A stretch of DNA of 64,000 bases from Methanobrevibacter_A acididurans. GTDB taxonomy: Archaea; Methanobacteriota; Methanobacteria; Methanobacteriales; Methanobacteriaceae. Under the pieces are notes generated by a model. It saw only the letters and a program-made list of their open reading frames with translations, made no database searches and was not told the DNA's origin. The translations under genes and the position numbers were made by a program. The stretch lies in assembly GCF_046197875.1 (NCBI RefSeq), contig NZ_CP166991.1, positions 1,302,001 through 1,366,000 of the forward strand. Direction: 5' to 3'. Below are positions 18,719 to 27,767 of the stretch, piece by piece (within the stretch, counting starts at the first letter, position 1; each line of letters begins with the position of its first letter).

Positions 18719-19267
18719 ATGATAATAGGTTTAATATCAGATACACATATTTCAAATCGTGCAAGTAAAATTCCTGAAAAAGTATTTGAAACATTTAAAA
18801 ATGTGGATTTAATTTTACATGCTGGAGATGTAATTGAAGAAAGTGTAATTAAGGAATTAGAAAGTTTAGCACCAGTAATAGCTGTGCAAGGAAATGTTGA
18901 TATTTTAAATGGTTTAGATTTACCAAAATCAAAAGTTATAACTGCAGGTAAAACAAAAATTGGACTAAACCATGGAGATATTCGCCCAAGAGGAGATACA
19001 CAACAGTTATATTACTTAGCCAAAGAATTGGATGTAAATATTCTCATAACTGGACATACACATATACCTATGGCAGAAGAAGTAAATGATGTTTTACTTA
19101 TAAACCCTGGAAGTCCAACTGTTCCACGACTTTCAGATCCTAGTGTGATGATTTTAGAAATAAATGATAATGAAGTAGATTTAGAAGTTATAAAAATAGG
19201 TAAACCAGTTTGTTCTAGTTTACAATTTGCACAATCTAAATTAGAAAATAGTAAAAAAATTGATTAA
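18719..19267 (+). CDS. YfcE/MJ0936-type metallophosphodiesterase
   Basis: A calcineurin-like phosphoesterase of 182 residues. Metal-binding motifs: SDTHIS (about 6-11), LHAGDV, GNVD, NHGD and GHTHIP, all in family order. I start at the ATG at 18719 because the upstream GTG at 18710 lies within the ribosome site AGAGGTGA. The homologue MJ0936 hydrolyses model phosphodiesters; the natural substrate is not settled. Followed almost directly by the RlmE-type gene. Confidence 0.9.
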   Translation: MIIGLISDTHISNRASKIPEKVFETFKNVDLILHAGDVIEESVIKELESLAPVIAVQGNVDILNGLDLPKSKVITAGKTKIGLNHGDIRPRGDTQQLYYLAKELDVNILITGHTHIPMAEEVNDVLLINPGSPTVPRLSDPSVMILEINDNEVDLEVIKIGKPVCSSLQFAQSKLENSKKID

Positions 19268-19289
19268 AAGTTTAAGTGGAAGGAAAAAA

Positions 19290-19898
19290 ATGGGAAGTAG
19301 ATGGCAAGTAGAAAAAAAACATGACCCCTATTATAAAAGAGCTAAAAGTGAAAATTACCGATCTAGAGCATCATATAAATTAAAACAATTAGATAAAAAA
19401 TATAAAATTATGAAAACTGGTAATACAGTTGTTGATCTTGGTGCTGCACCTGGAGGATGGTCACAAATTGCTCTTGAAAAAGTTGGTGAAGAAGGAATTG
19501 TTGTAGGTATTGATTTAAACCATATAAAACCTTTTGAAGAAGAAAATTGTTTCCGTATACGGGGAGATTTCACAAGCCCTGAAATTCAAAATCAGATAAT
19601 GGACATAATTGATGGGCAAACACAAGTATTAATAAGTGATGCTTCTCCTTCATTATCAGGAATAAGAGATATTGATCATTTAAGAAGTATTGATTTAATT
19701 AATACTGTAAGTGATATTGCAGATAATATACTTGCACCTGGTGGGAATATGGTTATGAAAATATTCCAAGGACCTTACTATAAGGAAACTGTTGATAATT
19801 TAAAGAAAAAGTTTAAAATTTTAAAGACCACTAAACCTCCTAGCAGTAGGAAGAAAAGTAAAGAAATGTATATTGTAGGTCTTAGATTTAAAAAATAA
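19290..19898 (+). CDS. rlmE: 23S rRNA (uridine-2'-O-)-methyltransferase RlmE/FtsJ-like
   Basis: A 202-residue SAM-dependent methyltransferase. The K-D-K-E catalytic tetrad is visible: Lys in SYKLKQLDKKY, Asp in SDASP, Lys in MVMKIFQG and Glu in EMYIVG. The SAM site is DLGAAPGGWSQ. I start at 19290 (GGAAGG upstream); the longer frame from TTG at 19260 overlaps the preceding gene. It methylates the 2'-hydroxyl of 23S A-loop uridine in relatives. Confidence 0.94.
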   Translation: MGSRWQVEKKHDPYYKRAKSENYRSRASYKLKQLDKKYKIMKTGNTVVDLGAAPGGWSQIALEKVGEEGIVVGIDLNHIKPFEEENCFRIRGDFTSPEIQNQIMDIIDGQTQVLISDASPSLSGIRDIDHLRSIDLINTVSDIADNILAPGGNMVMKIFQGPYYKETVDNLKKKFKILKTTKPPSSRKKSKEMYIVGLRFKK

Positions 19899-19979
19899 AA
19901 TATTATTTTAATTTTTATAAAAATATTAAATTGGTAAATTGATTTAATTTTAAAATTAATTAAAAAAGAGAAATTATTG

Positions 19980-20017
19980 ATTATTCTATAAAAGAACCTT
20001 TTCATTTATAGAATAAT
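19980..20017. terminator. Perfect 13-bp inverted repeat between convergent genes
   Basis: ATTATTCTATAAA at 19980-19992 is the exact inverse complement of TTTATAGAATAAT at 20005-20017 with a 12-base loop. It sits between the RlmE-type gene and the convergent methyltransferase gene and probably acts as a bidirectional terminator. Confidence 0.6.
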
Positions 20018-20049
20018 TATAGATAAATTTAATTTAATAAAAGTGATTC

Positions 20050-20697
20050 TTATTTTCGTGCAATTGCACATAACCAATCAGTATCTTTGTGAGTAAGTTT
20101 ATCATTTGATTCTTTAGTGAAAGTTAAAACTTCATTAAAACCAGCTTCAATAAGACTATCACCTAATTCATCTTCAGTGAAAACCTTCATACCCAATAAA
20201 TTAATATGATCTTCCATAAGTTCTTTATCTTCATTAGATCCACTTGCTTCATTACAAATAAAGATACTTCCACCTTTTTTAAGAACACGTTTAACTTCTT
20301 TTAAATCATTAATAAAATCTGGCCAGAAATAAACAGTTTCAAAACCAGTAACAAGATCAAAAGTTTCATCATCATAAGGTAATTCAGATACACTACCTTG
20401 ATCTATTTCAACTTGACCTTTTTCTATAATATCTTTGTTAAGTTCTTTAGATTTTTCCACACTAACTTCAGAATAATCTAAACCATAAATTTTTCCTTCA
20501 GGAGCCATATTAGAAAATCGTTGAACATTAATTCCTCCACCACAACCGATGTCAAGAATAATATCTGAAGATCCAATATCTAAATGAGATACTCCCCATT
20601 GAGCTAAACTTTCATGACTTTTATTCATTCTTTCAATCATCTTTTCCCCATATTCTCCTTCTGGTTTTCGGGCATTTTTAATTAATTTTTCATCCAT
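20050..20697 (-). CDS. Class I SAM-dependent methyltransferase
   Basis: A 215-residue small-molecule-type methyltransferase (Methyltransf_11/25-like). Motif I is ILDIGCGGGINVQRF near 48-62; the post-I acidic residue is in YGLDYSEVSV, and motif II includes FDLVTGFETVYFW. The substrate is unknown. It carries an AAGGAGTTGA ribosome site. A strong terminator separates it from the thermosome gene upstream, so it has its own promoter or reads through. Confidence 0.88.
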   Translation of the reverse strand: MDEKLIKNARKPEGEYGEKMIERMNKSHESLAQWGVSHLDIGSSDIILDIGCGGGINVQRFSNMAPEGKIYGLDYSEVSVEKSKELNKDIIEKGQVEIDQGSVSELPYDDETFDLVTGFETVYFWPDFINDLKEVKRVLKKGGSIFICNEASGSNEDKELMEDHINLLGMKVFTEDELGDSLIEAGFNEVLTFTKESNDKLTHKDTDWLCAIARK

Positions 20698-20735
20698 TTT
20701 TTGTCAACTCCTTACTATTAATTTTTTTAAAAAAA

Positions 20736-20780
20736 AAGGAGTAAAAAAACTAAATTAATACTTAGTATTTTTTACTCCTT
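20736..20780 (-). terminator. Intrinsic-type terminator of the thermosome gene
   Basis: On the minus strand the arms AAGGAGTAAAAAA (20780-20768) and TTTTTTACTCCTT (20748-20736) pair perfectly over 13 bp, with an inner ACTAA/TTAGT extension, and run straight into an oligo-T tract. Its position 88 bases behind the thermosome stop fits a transcription terminator. Confidence 0.7.
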
Positions 20781-20867
20781 AAACTATTTTCCACACCAAA
20801 TATGTAGTAATGTGGATTTAAATGTTTTTATGTATATTTTTTCCTTTTATTGTAAAACTCAATGAGA

Positions 20868-22484
20868 TTACATCATTGGAGGCATTCCGCCCATTTGACT
20901 AGGGTCCATACCTGCTGCATCTTGTGGAGATGCTGAAGATGCAATTACATCATCGATTCTTAAAATCATTTCAGCTGCTTCGGAAGCAGATTGAATAGCT
21001 TGTTTTTTGACACGTTTTGGTTCAATAACTCCAGCTTCTTTCATATCTGTTACATCACCAGTAAAAACATCTAATCCCATGTATGGGGAAGTTTCATGGG
21101 AAGCTCTTAAATCTACTAAGGAATCGATACTGTCTAATCCAGCGTTTTCAGCTAAAGTTTTAGGAACAATTTCTAAACTTTCTGCAAATGCAGTTACAGC
21201 TAATTGTTCTCTTCCACTGATAGATTCAGCATAATCTTTTAAGAGTTTGGACATAGCGATTTCTGGTGCTCCTCCTCCAGCAACTACTTCTCCGTCTTCA
21301 ACGGTAGCTGCTACTACACCTATTGCGTCTTCTACTGCTCTTCCGATTTCGTCAACAACATGTTTGGTACTTCCTCTTACGAGTAAAGTTACTGCTTTAG
21401 GTTCTGCACATTCTTCTACAAAGATCATATCTTCTCCAGATACTTTTTGTTCAGTTACTTTTCCTGCTTCACCTAAGTCATCTGCGGATAAGTCATCTAA
21501 GTTAGTTACAACGGTTGCACCGGTTGCTCTGGATAATTTTTCAATATCAGATTTTTTAACTCTTCTGACAGCCATGATTCCTTCTTTGGATAAGTAATGT
21601 TGTGCTAAATCATCAATACCTTTTTGGCAGAATAATACATTAGCTCCTGCATCGGAGATGTCTTTAACCATGTTTTTGACCATGTTTTCTTCTTGTTCGA
21701 TGAAAGCTTGCATTTGGTTAGGATCAGTTATTCTGATTTCTGCATCTACTTCAGTTTCTTTTACTTCTAATGCGGAGTTTAATAATGCTATTTTTGCATT
21801 TTCTAATTCTGCAGGCATACCTGGGTGTACTCTTTCTTTGTCAATAATGACACCTTGAACGAGTTCAGAATCTTCAACAACTGCTCCATCTTTCTTTTCA
21901 ATTTTGATGTGATCAGTATCTACTTCTTCACCATCAGCTACTTGTTCTACTGCGGTAACGATGAGTTTTGCTAATGGTTCACGAGCTTTTTCAGTTCCTT
22001 TTCCAGTCATTGCAGTCATAGCTACTTTGTTTAACATATCAGTGTCGATTTCTTTAATAGAAATGTCTTCTAAAATTTGTTGTGCTTTTTCTGCTGCTTG
22101 TCTGTATCCCATTGCAATGATAGTTGGGTGAATATCCATATCTAATAAGGATTCGGATTTTTTAAGTAATTCTCCTGCTATGATAACTGCAGTAGTGGTT
22201 CCATCTCCAACTTCATCTTCTTGTGTTTTAGCTACTTCTACAAGCATTTTAGCTGCAGGATGATCAATATCCATTTCTTTAAGAATGGTTACTCCGTCGT
22301 TGGTTACAACGATATCTCCGAGTCCATCTACTAACATTTTATCCATTCCTTTTGGACCTAATGTTGTTCTTACTGTTTCAGCTAAAACTTTTCCAGCTAA
22401 AATATTATTTCTTTGAGCATCTTTACCTAATAATCGGTTTGTTCCTTCAGGTAAAATAAAAATTGGTTGTTGTTGTTGTGCCAT
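20868..22484 (-). CDS. thsA: Thermosome (group II chaperonin) subunit
   Basis: A 538-residue group II chaperonin subunit that folds proteins in an ATP-driven double ring without a GroES lid. Signature stretches: TLGPKGMDKM (41-50), TNDG (61-64), GDGTT (93-97) and VAGGGAPEI near 404. The C-terminus is the Gly-Met-rich tail MGGMPPMM. GAGGCGA precedes the ATG. It uses a higher-GC, more constrained codon set than its neighbours, as expected of a highly expressed gene. Confidence 0.97.
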   Translation of the reverse strand: MAQQQQPIFILPEGTNRLLGKDAQRNNILAGKVLAETVRTTLGPKGMDKMLVDGLGDIVVTNDGVTILKEMDIDHPAAKMLVEVAKTQEDEVGDGTTTAVIIAGELLKKSESLLDMDIHPTIIAMGYRQAAEKAQQILEDISIKEIDTDMLNKVAMTAMTGKGTEKAREPLAKLIVTAVEQVADGEEVDTDHIKIEKKDGAVVEDSELVQGVIIDKERVHPGMPAELENAKIALLNSALEVKETEVDAEIRITDPNQMQAFIEQEENMVKNMVKDISDAGANVLFCQKGIDDLAQHYLSKEGIMAVRRVKKSDIEKLSRATGATVVTNLDDLSADDLGEAGKVTEQKVSGEDMIFVEECAEPKAVTLLVRGSTKHVVDEIGRAVEDAIGVVAATVEDGEVVAGGGAPEIAMSKLLKDYAESISGREQLAVTAFAESLEIVPKTLAENAGLDSIDSLVDLRASHETSPYMGLDVFTGDVTDMKEAGVIEPKRVKKQAIQSASEAAEMILRIDDVIASSASPQDAAGMDPSQMGGMPPMM

Positions 22485-22863
22485 TAATATTCGCCTCGTA
22501 TTTTTTTTAATATAATTTCATTGAGTAAATATAATTAAGTAATCTTGTACTTTGAGATTTTTTTAACTTTTTGTAGCAAGATTTTTTTTAAGTTGATTAC
22601 ATAATTAACCTTACACTATTTAATGACTTGTGATAAAATTATTAAATAGTATTTTAAAAATTGTTTGTAATTTTAATTAATTCACAATTTTGGATTATGT
22701 AATTAACTATGATTTTTATTTACTTACAATATAACATGGGTTAGAGGTTATATAAATACTTTGTGGTCAGGAGTATAAAAATTTCTAAAGATATATCAAC
22801 AAATGTATAATAAAATAAAAAAATATTATATAAATGTACAACATAAAATAAAAGTAACAAAAG
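22485..22863. promoter_or_regulatory. Divergent intergenic region with dyads and TATA-like boxes
   Basis: This 379-base gap separates the thermosome (leftward) from a cyclase-family gene (rightward). It holds a perfect 10-bp inverted repeat (22615-22624 with 22641-22650, 16-base loop), ATTACATAAT near 22595 and its exact inverse complement ATTATGTAAT near 22694, and TTATATAA boxes near 22748 and 22825 suited to the rightward gene. No coding sequence was found. Confidence 0.5.
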
Positions 22864-23490
22864 GTGATTATAATAAAAATAATAGACTTAAGTCATTTGT
22901 TAAAGACAAAAATTCCAACATACCCCGAAGATCCCCAACTAGAAATAAAAGACATAAGCCCCCAAGATAACACATACAAAATTTCTCTCTTAAAAACGGG
23001 GACACATTCAGGAACACATATAGATGCACCACAACACTACATCAAAAACAGCAAAAACATAAACGAAATAAAACTAGAAAATTTAATAGGGAAAACAACC
23101 GTACTTAAAACAAACACCCACAAAAAAGAAATAAAAATAAAACACATCAACAACATGCCAGAAAAATTTGAAAAAATAATAATCCTAAAAACAAATTGGT
23201 GGGAAAATTGGGAAAACCCAAACTACTTTAAACAAAACACATACTCATCAAAAGAATTAACAAAATACTTAATAAAAAAAGGAATAAAAGGAATAGCAAT
23301 AGACAGTCCCAGCATAGATTCCCCAAATAGTGACAAAAATCATAAATTATTATTAAAAAACAATATTTGGATTGTTGAAAACTTAACTAAAACTAACCAA
23401 CTAAAAAACAACAAGTATCAACATGCTTATTTCATACCCCTAAAAATAGAAACAGAAGCCTCCCCTATAAGAGCATTTATAATAGAATAA
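22864..23490 (+). CDS. Cyclase/kynurenine-formamidase-family hydrolase
   Basis: A 208-residue metal-dependent hydrolase of the putative cyclase family (PF04199). The metal motif is GTHSGTHIDAPQHY near 42-55, preceded by the DLSHLL...PTYPEDP start typical of the family. Known members are formamidases, but the substrate here is unclear. The start is odd: the GTG at 22864 is itself part of GGTGAT, a perfect match to the anti-Shine-Dalgarno, and no ATG follows within the conserved N-terminus. The gene is unusually Asn/Lys-rich and A-rich. Confidence 0.82.
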   Translation: MIIIKIIDLSHLLKTKIPTYPEDPQLEIKDISPQDNTYKISLLKTGTHSGTHIDAPQHYIKNSKNINEIKLENLIGKTTVLKTNTHKKEIKIKHINNMPEKFEKIIILKTNWWENWENPNYFKQNTYSSKELTKYLIKKGIKGIAIDSPSIDSPNSDKNHKLLLKNNIWIVENLTKTNQLKNNKYQHAYFIPLKIETEASPIRAFIIE

Positions 23491-23520
23491 AAAAAGAATA
23501 GGTTATAAAAAAAATTAAAA

Positions 23521-24903
23521 TTAATTTTTTTCTAATTTAATCCAAGAAATTTCATCATTATTTAACTTTTCACTTTTAAGATAACCTTTTCTTTCAATAC
23601 TCTTTAAAATATTAGTAATATTACCAAAAGACAAATTATCAAAAGCTACATCATTAACATACTGTTGAATTTCATAAGTAGTCATAGATTTATTAGGTAA
23701 AATATTGAAAACCTGAGATTGAATACTAGTTAAATTTTTAACCCTAGGAGCAGTTAATTTAGAATATAAATCTTTAATATTCTCTAATTTACGAACATCA
23801 TCTTTAGTTTCATTTAACTCTTTACGTAATTTAGCAATCTCATTAACATCAGATCCAGAAGTTTTATCAGAACCAGATAAAATAGTTTGCTTAATTTTTT
23901 CTTTATCAAAAACAGGATCACTATTAATATCCTGTAGTAAAGTTTTCACTTCTTGTAAACGTTTAATTTGAGCATCTTTTTCAGATATTTCTTGTTGAAC
24001 TTTAATATAATCTTCTTTAGGCACAGATTGTTCCTTAAGATTTTTAATACGAATCTCTTTTTCACTTAAATCTAAATCTCTAGAATCAATCTCTCTTTTA
24101 AGTGAAAGAATACTATCTTTACTAATTAAATTACTGTTTAAATTAGCAATTTCTTCTTTATATTCGTTAATTTTACTATTTAATGATTTAATTTCAATAT
24201 TTTTATCATCAATAGTTTCATTAGCTTTATCTAAACGAATCTTAATTTCAGTAAAACGATTATTTTTAAAATCATTTAATTCAAATTCAAGTTTACTACA
24301 TTTATCTTTTGATAAAATTAAATCTTTAGAAATATTACGAATTTCTTCATCTCGAAGTTTAACAGTACCTTGAGAATCATCTAACTTATTTTTAATTTCA
24401 ACATAATTAACATTTTTAAAATTATCTAATTCTTTACTTAATTTCAAAACATCATCTTGAGAATTTATAAGTTTCTGATTCAATTCTTTAATTTCTTCTT
24501 CTTTATCCGAATTTAAAGAAATTTCTTGTTGTAATTTATCTTTAACTTCTTTTAATTCAATATTTTTAAAATTAGTTAAATCATTTTCAAATGAAGATTT
24601 TAAATCCTCAAATCTTTCCTGTGTTTTATTAAGGTCATCTATTTTTAATGATAATTCTTCAATTTTAGAAGTTTTGGATTGAATAATCTGTTTATATTTA
24701 TTAACTTCAGAAACTAGATTAGTAATCTCATCATTTTTTTCTACAATAATAGATTCTAATTCCGCAGTATCATTAGTTTCTTTAAGGGAATCTTTCTCAG
24801 CTTCAATTTGAACAATTTTAAGTTTAAGTTTATTAATCTCCAATAAACTAGATTTAACTAAATTTTGAAGCTTATTAAGCTCATTATCCTCTTTCAATGA
24901 CAT
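23521..24903 (-). CDS. Long coiled-coil protein with C-terminal winged-helix-like domain
   Basis: A 460-residue protein, almost entirely heptad-patterned coiled coil from about residue 10 to 365 with recurring KLRDEEIRNIS- and EEIKELNQKL-like units. The last 75 residues (NLTSIQSQVFNILPNKSMTTYEIQQYV...ILKSIERKGYLKSE) read like a winged-helix DNA-binding domain. I start at the ATG at 24903; a TTG nine bases upstream is the computed frame start. It follows asd by 30 bases, at the tail of the lysine operon. No known family recognised. Confidence 0.7.
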   Translation of the reverse strand: MSLKEDNELNKLQNLVKSSLLEINKLKLKIVQIEAEKDSLKETNDTAELESIIVEKNDEITNLVSEVNKYKQIIQSKTSKIEELSLKIDDLNKTQERFEDLKSSFENDLTNFKNIELKEVKDKLQQEISLNSDKEEEIKELNQKLINSQDDVLKLSKELDNFKNVNYVEIKNKLDDSQGTVKLRDEEIRNISKDLILSKDKCSKLEFELNDFKNNRFTEIKIRLDKANETIDDKNIEIKSLNSKINEYKEEIANLNSNLISKDSILSLKREIDSRDLDLSEKEIRIKNLKEQSVPKEDYIKVQQEISEKDAQIKRLQEVKTLLQDINSDPVFDKEKIKQTILSGSDKTSGSDVNEIAKLRKELNETKDDVRKLENIKDLYSKLTAPRVKNLTSIQSQVFNILPNKSMTTYEIQQYVNDVAFDNLSFGNITNILKSIERKGYLKSEKLNNDEISWIKLEKN

Positions 24904-24933
24904 TATATTCAATCCTTAACTTATTTTTTAAAT

Positions 24934-25983
24934 TTAAAGTATTCTTTCATTAATTAACTCTGCATTTAATATAGATGCACCAGCAGCTCCCCGGATAGTA
25001 TTATGACCAACAAGAACATATTTAAAACTATTAGGGAAAGCTTGATCTTTTCTAACTCTTCCAACAGTTACACCCATACCATTACAAGCATCCCGATCAA
25101 GTCTTGGTTGCGGTCTATCAACTTCATCTTTAACAATAACTGGATATTCAGGAGCAGAAGGTAAGCCCAATTCTTGAGGTAAAGCTTGGAAATTAGCCAT
25201 TTTACTTTTTATATCATCAATATCTTCTTCTTTATCCAATTCAATAAAGACTGCTTCAGTATGTCCATTAATAACAGCAACACGATGACAGGAAGCACTT
25301 AAATTGAAAGGAGCATCTTTCACAACACCATTTTCATAATCACCTAACAGGTACAATGATTCACTTTCCATTTTTTCTTCTTCTTGACCAATATAAGGTA
25401 TAACATTATCTAAAATACCCATTGATGGAACACCATTATATCCTGCACCAGAAAGAGCTTGCATTGTTGAAACATAAATTCTATTAATATTAAAATTATC
25501 AACAAGTGGTTTTAAGGTTAATGTTAAAGCAATAGTAGAACAATTAGGATTAGTAACTAAAAAACCATCCCAATCATAAGCTTTTTGTTGATCATCTATC
25601 ATATCCAAAGTTTCCGGATTAACTTCAGGAATACAAAGCGGAATATGAGGTTTCATACGCATTGCACTTGCATTAGATGCTACTACAAATTCTTTTGCAA
25701 AATCTGGATCAATTTTAGCTGCAAAATCTGAAGGTATAGAAGAAAATAAAATTTCAACATTTTTATCAACTTTATCTGGATTAGATTCAACTACTTTTAT
25801 ATCTTTTACAGACTCAGGCATTTCACTATCTAATAACCAAGTAGTTGCATCTTCATATCTTTTTCCTGCAGATTTTTCAGATGCTAATAAAGTTGTTATT
25901 TCAAAATCTGGATGTTGATCTAATAATCTTATAAAGTTTTGACCAACCATACCAGTTGCACCAATAATTCCAACATCTACCAT
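24934..25983 (-). CDS. asd: Aspartate-semialdehyde dehydrogenase
   Basis: Reduces aspartyl phosphate to aspartate semialdehyde, the branch precursor of lysine, threonine and methionine. The 349 residues begin with the NADP-binding GIIGATGMVG (5-14). The catalytic Cys148 lies in TNPNCSTIAL and the substrate-binding His in SCHRVAVINGHTE. GAGGATG precedes the ATG. Fourth gene of the ask-dapA-dapB-asd operon, 35 bases after dapB. Confidence 0.96.
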   Translation of the reverse strand: MVDVGIIGATGMVGQNFIRLLDQHPDFEITTLLASEKSAGKRYEDATTWLLDSEMPESVKDIKVVESNPDKVDKNVEILFSSIPSDFAAKIDPDFAKEFVVASNASAMRMKPHIPLCIPEVNPETLDMIDDQQKAYDWDGFLVTNPNCSTIALTLTLKPLVDNFNINRIYVSTMQALSGAGYNGVPSMGILDNVIPYIGQEEEKMESESLYLLGDYENGVVKDAPFNLSASCHRVAVINGHTEAVFIELDKEEDIDDIKSKMANFQALPQELGLPSAPEYPVIVKDEVDRPQPRLDRDACNGMGVTVGRVRKDQAFPNSFKYVLVGHNTIRGAAGASILNAELINERIL

Positions 25984-26018
25984 TTTTAATACATCCTCTT
26001 TTTTATTAATTTATTTTA

Positions 26019-26837
26019 TTATATCCCTAATACATCATTTATTGTACTTACTTTACCAGGTTCAGCAGAGTTAACATATCTTAAAGCTCTAATAACACCA
26101 GATATAAATACTTGACGAGTGTGAGCTTGATGTTTAATTTCTAATCTTTCACCATCACCAACATATAATACAGTGTGGTCTCCAACTATGTCTCCACCAC
26201 GAATAGAATGTAAACCTATTTCTTCAGGAGTTCTTTTACCAACATGGCCTTTTCTTCCATAAACACCAATATCTTCAGGATTTCTTCCTAATTGATTAGA
26301 AATTATTTCAAATGCAGTCATAGCTGTTCCAGATGGAGCATCTTGTTTTTGATTATGATGTGCTTCTATAATTTCAATATCAAAATCATTTAAAATAGGG
26401 GTTAAATCTTTTAAAACTTTCCAAAATACATTAACACCAATAGAAAAATTAGTGGTGATAACAGATTTAACATTATTCTTTTTAATTTCATCAGCATTAT
26501 TTTTACTTTGTTCTTCAGTAAACCCAGTAGTACCAACAATTAAATTAACACCACATGCAGCAGTTCTTTTAATAGTTTCAGCTGATGCAGGAGCTATAGT
26601 GAAATCTACTAAAACTTCAGCACCTGAAGATTTTAATGTTTCTTCTAAATCTTTTGAATCAGAAATTTCAACACCAATTGGCCCTATACCTGCAAATTCA
26701 CCTGCATCTTTACCTGCAAGAGGAGTATCAGGCATTTCAATAGCAGCAACAACTTCCATATCTTCTTGTTCATTAATTTTTTTAACAATTCCAGAGCCCA
26801 TTCTTCCAGCAGCCCCAGTTACAGCAACTTTTATCAT
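26019..26837 (-). CDS. dapB: 4-hydroxy-tetrahydrodipicolinate reductase
   Basis: NAD(P)H-dependent reduction step of lysine biosynthesis. The 272 residues begin with GAAGRMGSG (8-16) and carry the family signature EAHHNQKQDAPSGTA around 160-174, with the catalytic His pair and Lys. GGAGTAA precedes the ATG. Third gene of the operon. Confidence 0.96.
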   Translation of the reverse strand: MIKVAVTGAAGRMGSGIVKKINEQEDMEVVAAIEMPDTPLAGKDAGEFAGIGPIGVEISDSKDLEETLKSSGAEVLVDFTIAPASAETIKRTAACGVNLIVGTTGFTEEQSKNNADEIKKNNVKSVITTNFSIGVNVFWKVLKDLTPILNDFDIEIIEAHHNQKQDAPSGTAMTAFEIISNQLGRNPEDIGVYGRKGHVGKRTPEEIGLHSIRGGDIVGDHTVLYVGDGERLEIKHQAHTRQVFISGVIRALRYVNSAEPGKVSTINDVLGI

Positions 26838-26870
26838 AATCTTTACTCCAACATTATTTTTTTAATATAA

Positions 26871-27767
26871 TTAAATTAAATTAGCATCTTTTAATGCTTT
26901 TCTTAAAATTTCCCTATCTTCATCTAATAAAGGAACTAATGGTAATCTTAAATCACCAGAAGGTTTACCCATCATAGTTAACGCTTCTTTCATAGGCACA
27001 GGATTACTTTCCACGAACAAAGCTTTCATTAAATCATATAATTCATAATTTAATTCACTAGCTTTAACAAAGTCCCCTTTAAGTGCCGCATTAACCATTT
27101 CACTCATACGTTTAGGATCAATATTAGCCACAACACTAATTACTCCTTTAACACCAAGAGACATCATTGGAACTGTTAAACCATCTTCCCCAGATAATAT
27201 TGAAAAATCATCATCAGTTATTCCTGCATCTTTAAGTAATTTGAATGTTGTTGTAAATTTTTCAAGATCAGAAACAGCTTCTTTTAAACCTACTATATTA
27301 TCCATTTTAGCTAATTCAACAATAGTTTCAGAAGTTAAATCTGTTCCAGTACGAGAAGGTACATTATAAACAATTATTGGAATTTTAGTATTGTTGTTTA
27401 ATGTTTCATAATGTTTGATTAAACCATGCATTTGTGGTTTATTATAATATGGAGTTATAACAAGAGCATAATCTGCTCCAGCTTCACCAGCAAATTTAAC
27501 TAAATCTAAAGATTCAGCAGTGGAATTACTTCCTGCCCCTGCAATAGTGATAACTCTACCTTTAGCTTCATCAATTAAAATTTCAATTAATTTTTTTTGT
27601 TCCTCATGAGTTATTGTAGCTGATTCACCAGAAGTTCCTGCAGCTAATAATCCATTAACACCGTTTTCTATTAAAAAATTTATATTTGCACGATATCCCT
27701 CTTCATCAATTTGATCATCTGATGTAAAAGGAGTAGCCATTGCAACAAAAGTTCCTTCTAATTTCAT
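26871..27767 (-). CDS. dapA: 4-hydroxy-tetrahydrodipicolinate synthase
   Basis: Condenses pyruvate with aspartate semialdehyde, the first committed lysine step. The 298-residue (beta/alpha)8 barrel has the Schiff-base Lys162 (GLKEAVSD), Tyr134 (YNVPSRTG) and the substrate loop GTSGES (44-49). Its ATG overlaps the ask stop in ATGA, indicating translational coupling. GAGGTAT lies upstream within ask. Confidence 0.96.
   Translation of the reverse strand: MKLEGTFVAMATPFTSDDQIDEEGYRANINFLIENGVNGLLAAGTSGESATITHEEQKKLIEILIDEAKGRVITIAGAGSNSTAESLDLVKFAGEAGADYALVITPYYNKPQMHGLIKHYETLNNNTKIPIIVYNVPSRTGTDLTSETIVELAKMDNIVGLKEAVSDLEKFTTTFKLLKDAGITDDDFSILSGEDGLTVPMMSLGVKGVISVVANIDPKRMSEMVNAALKGDFVKASELNYELYDLMKALFVESNPVPMKEALTMMGKPSGDLRLPLVPLLDEDREILRKALKDANLI

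Noticed and set aside
21247..21597. Serine-rich open frames antisense to the thermosome
   Set aside because: Shadow frames caused by the biased codon use of the chaperonin gene.
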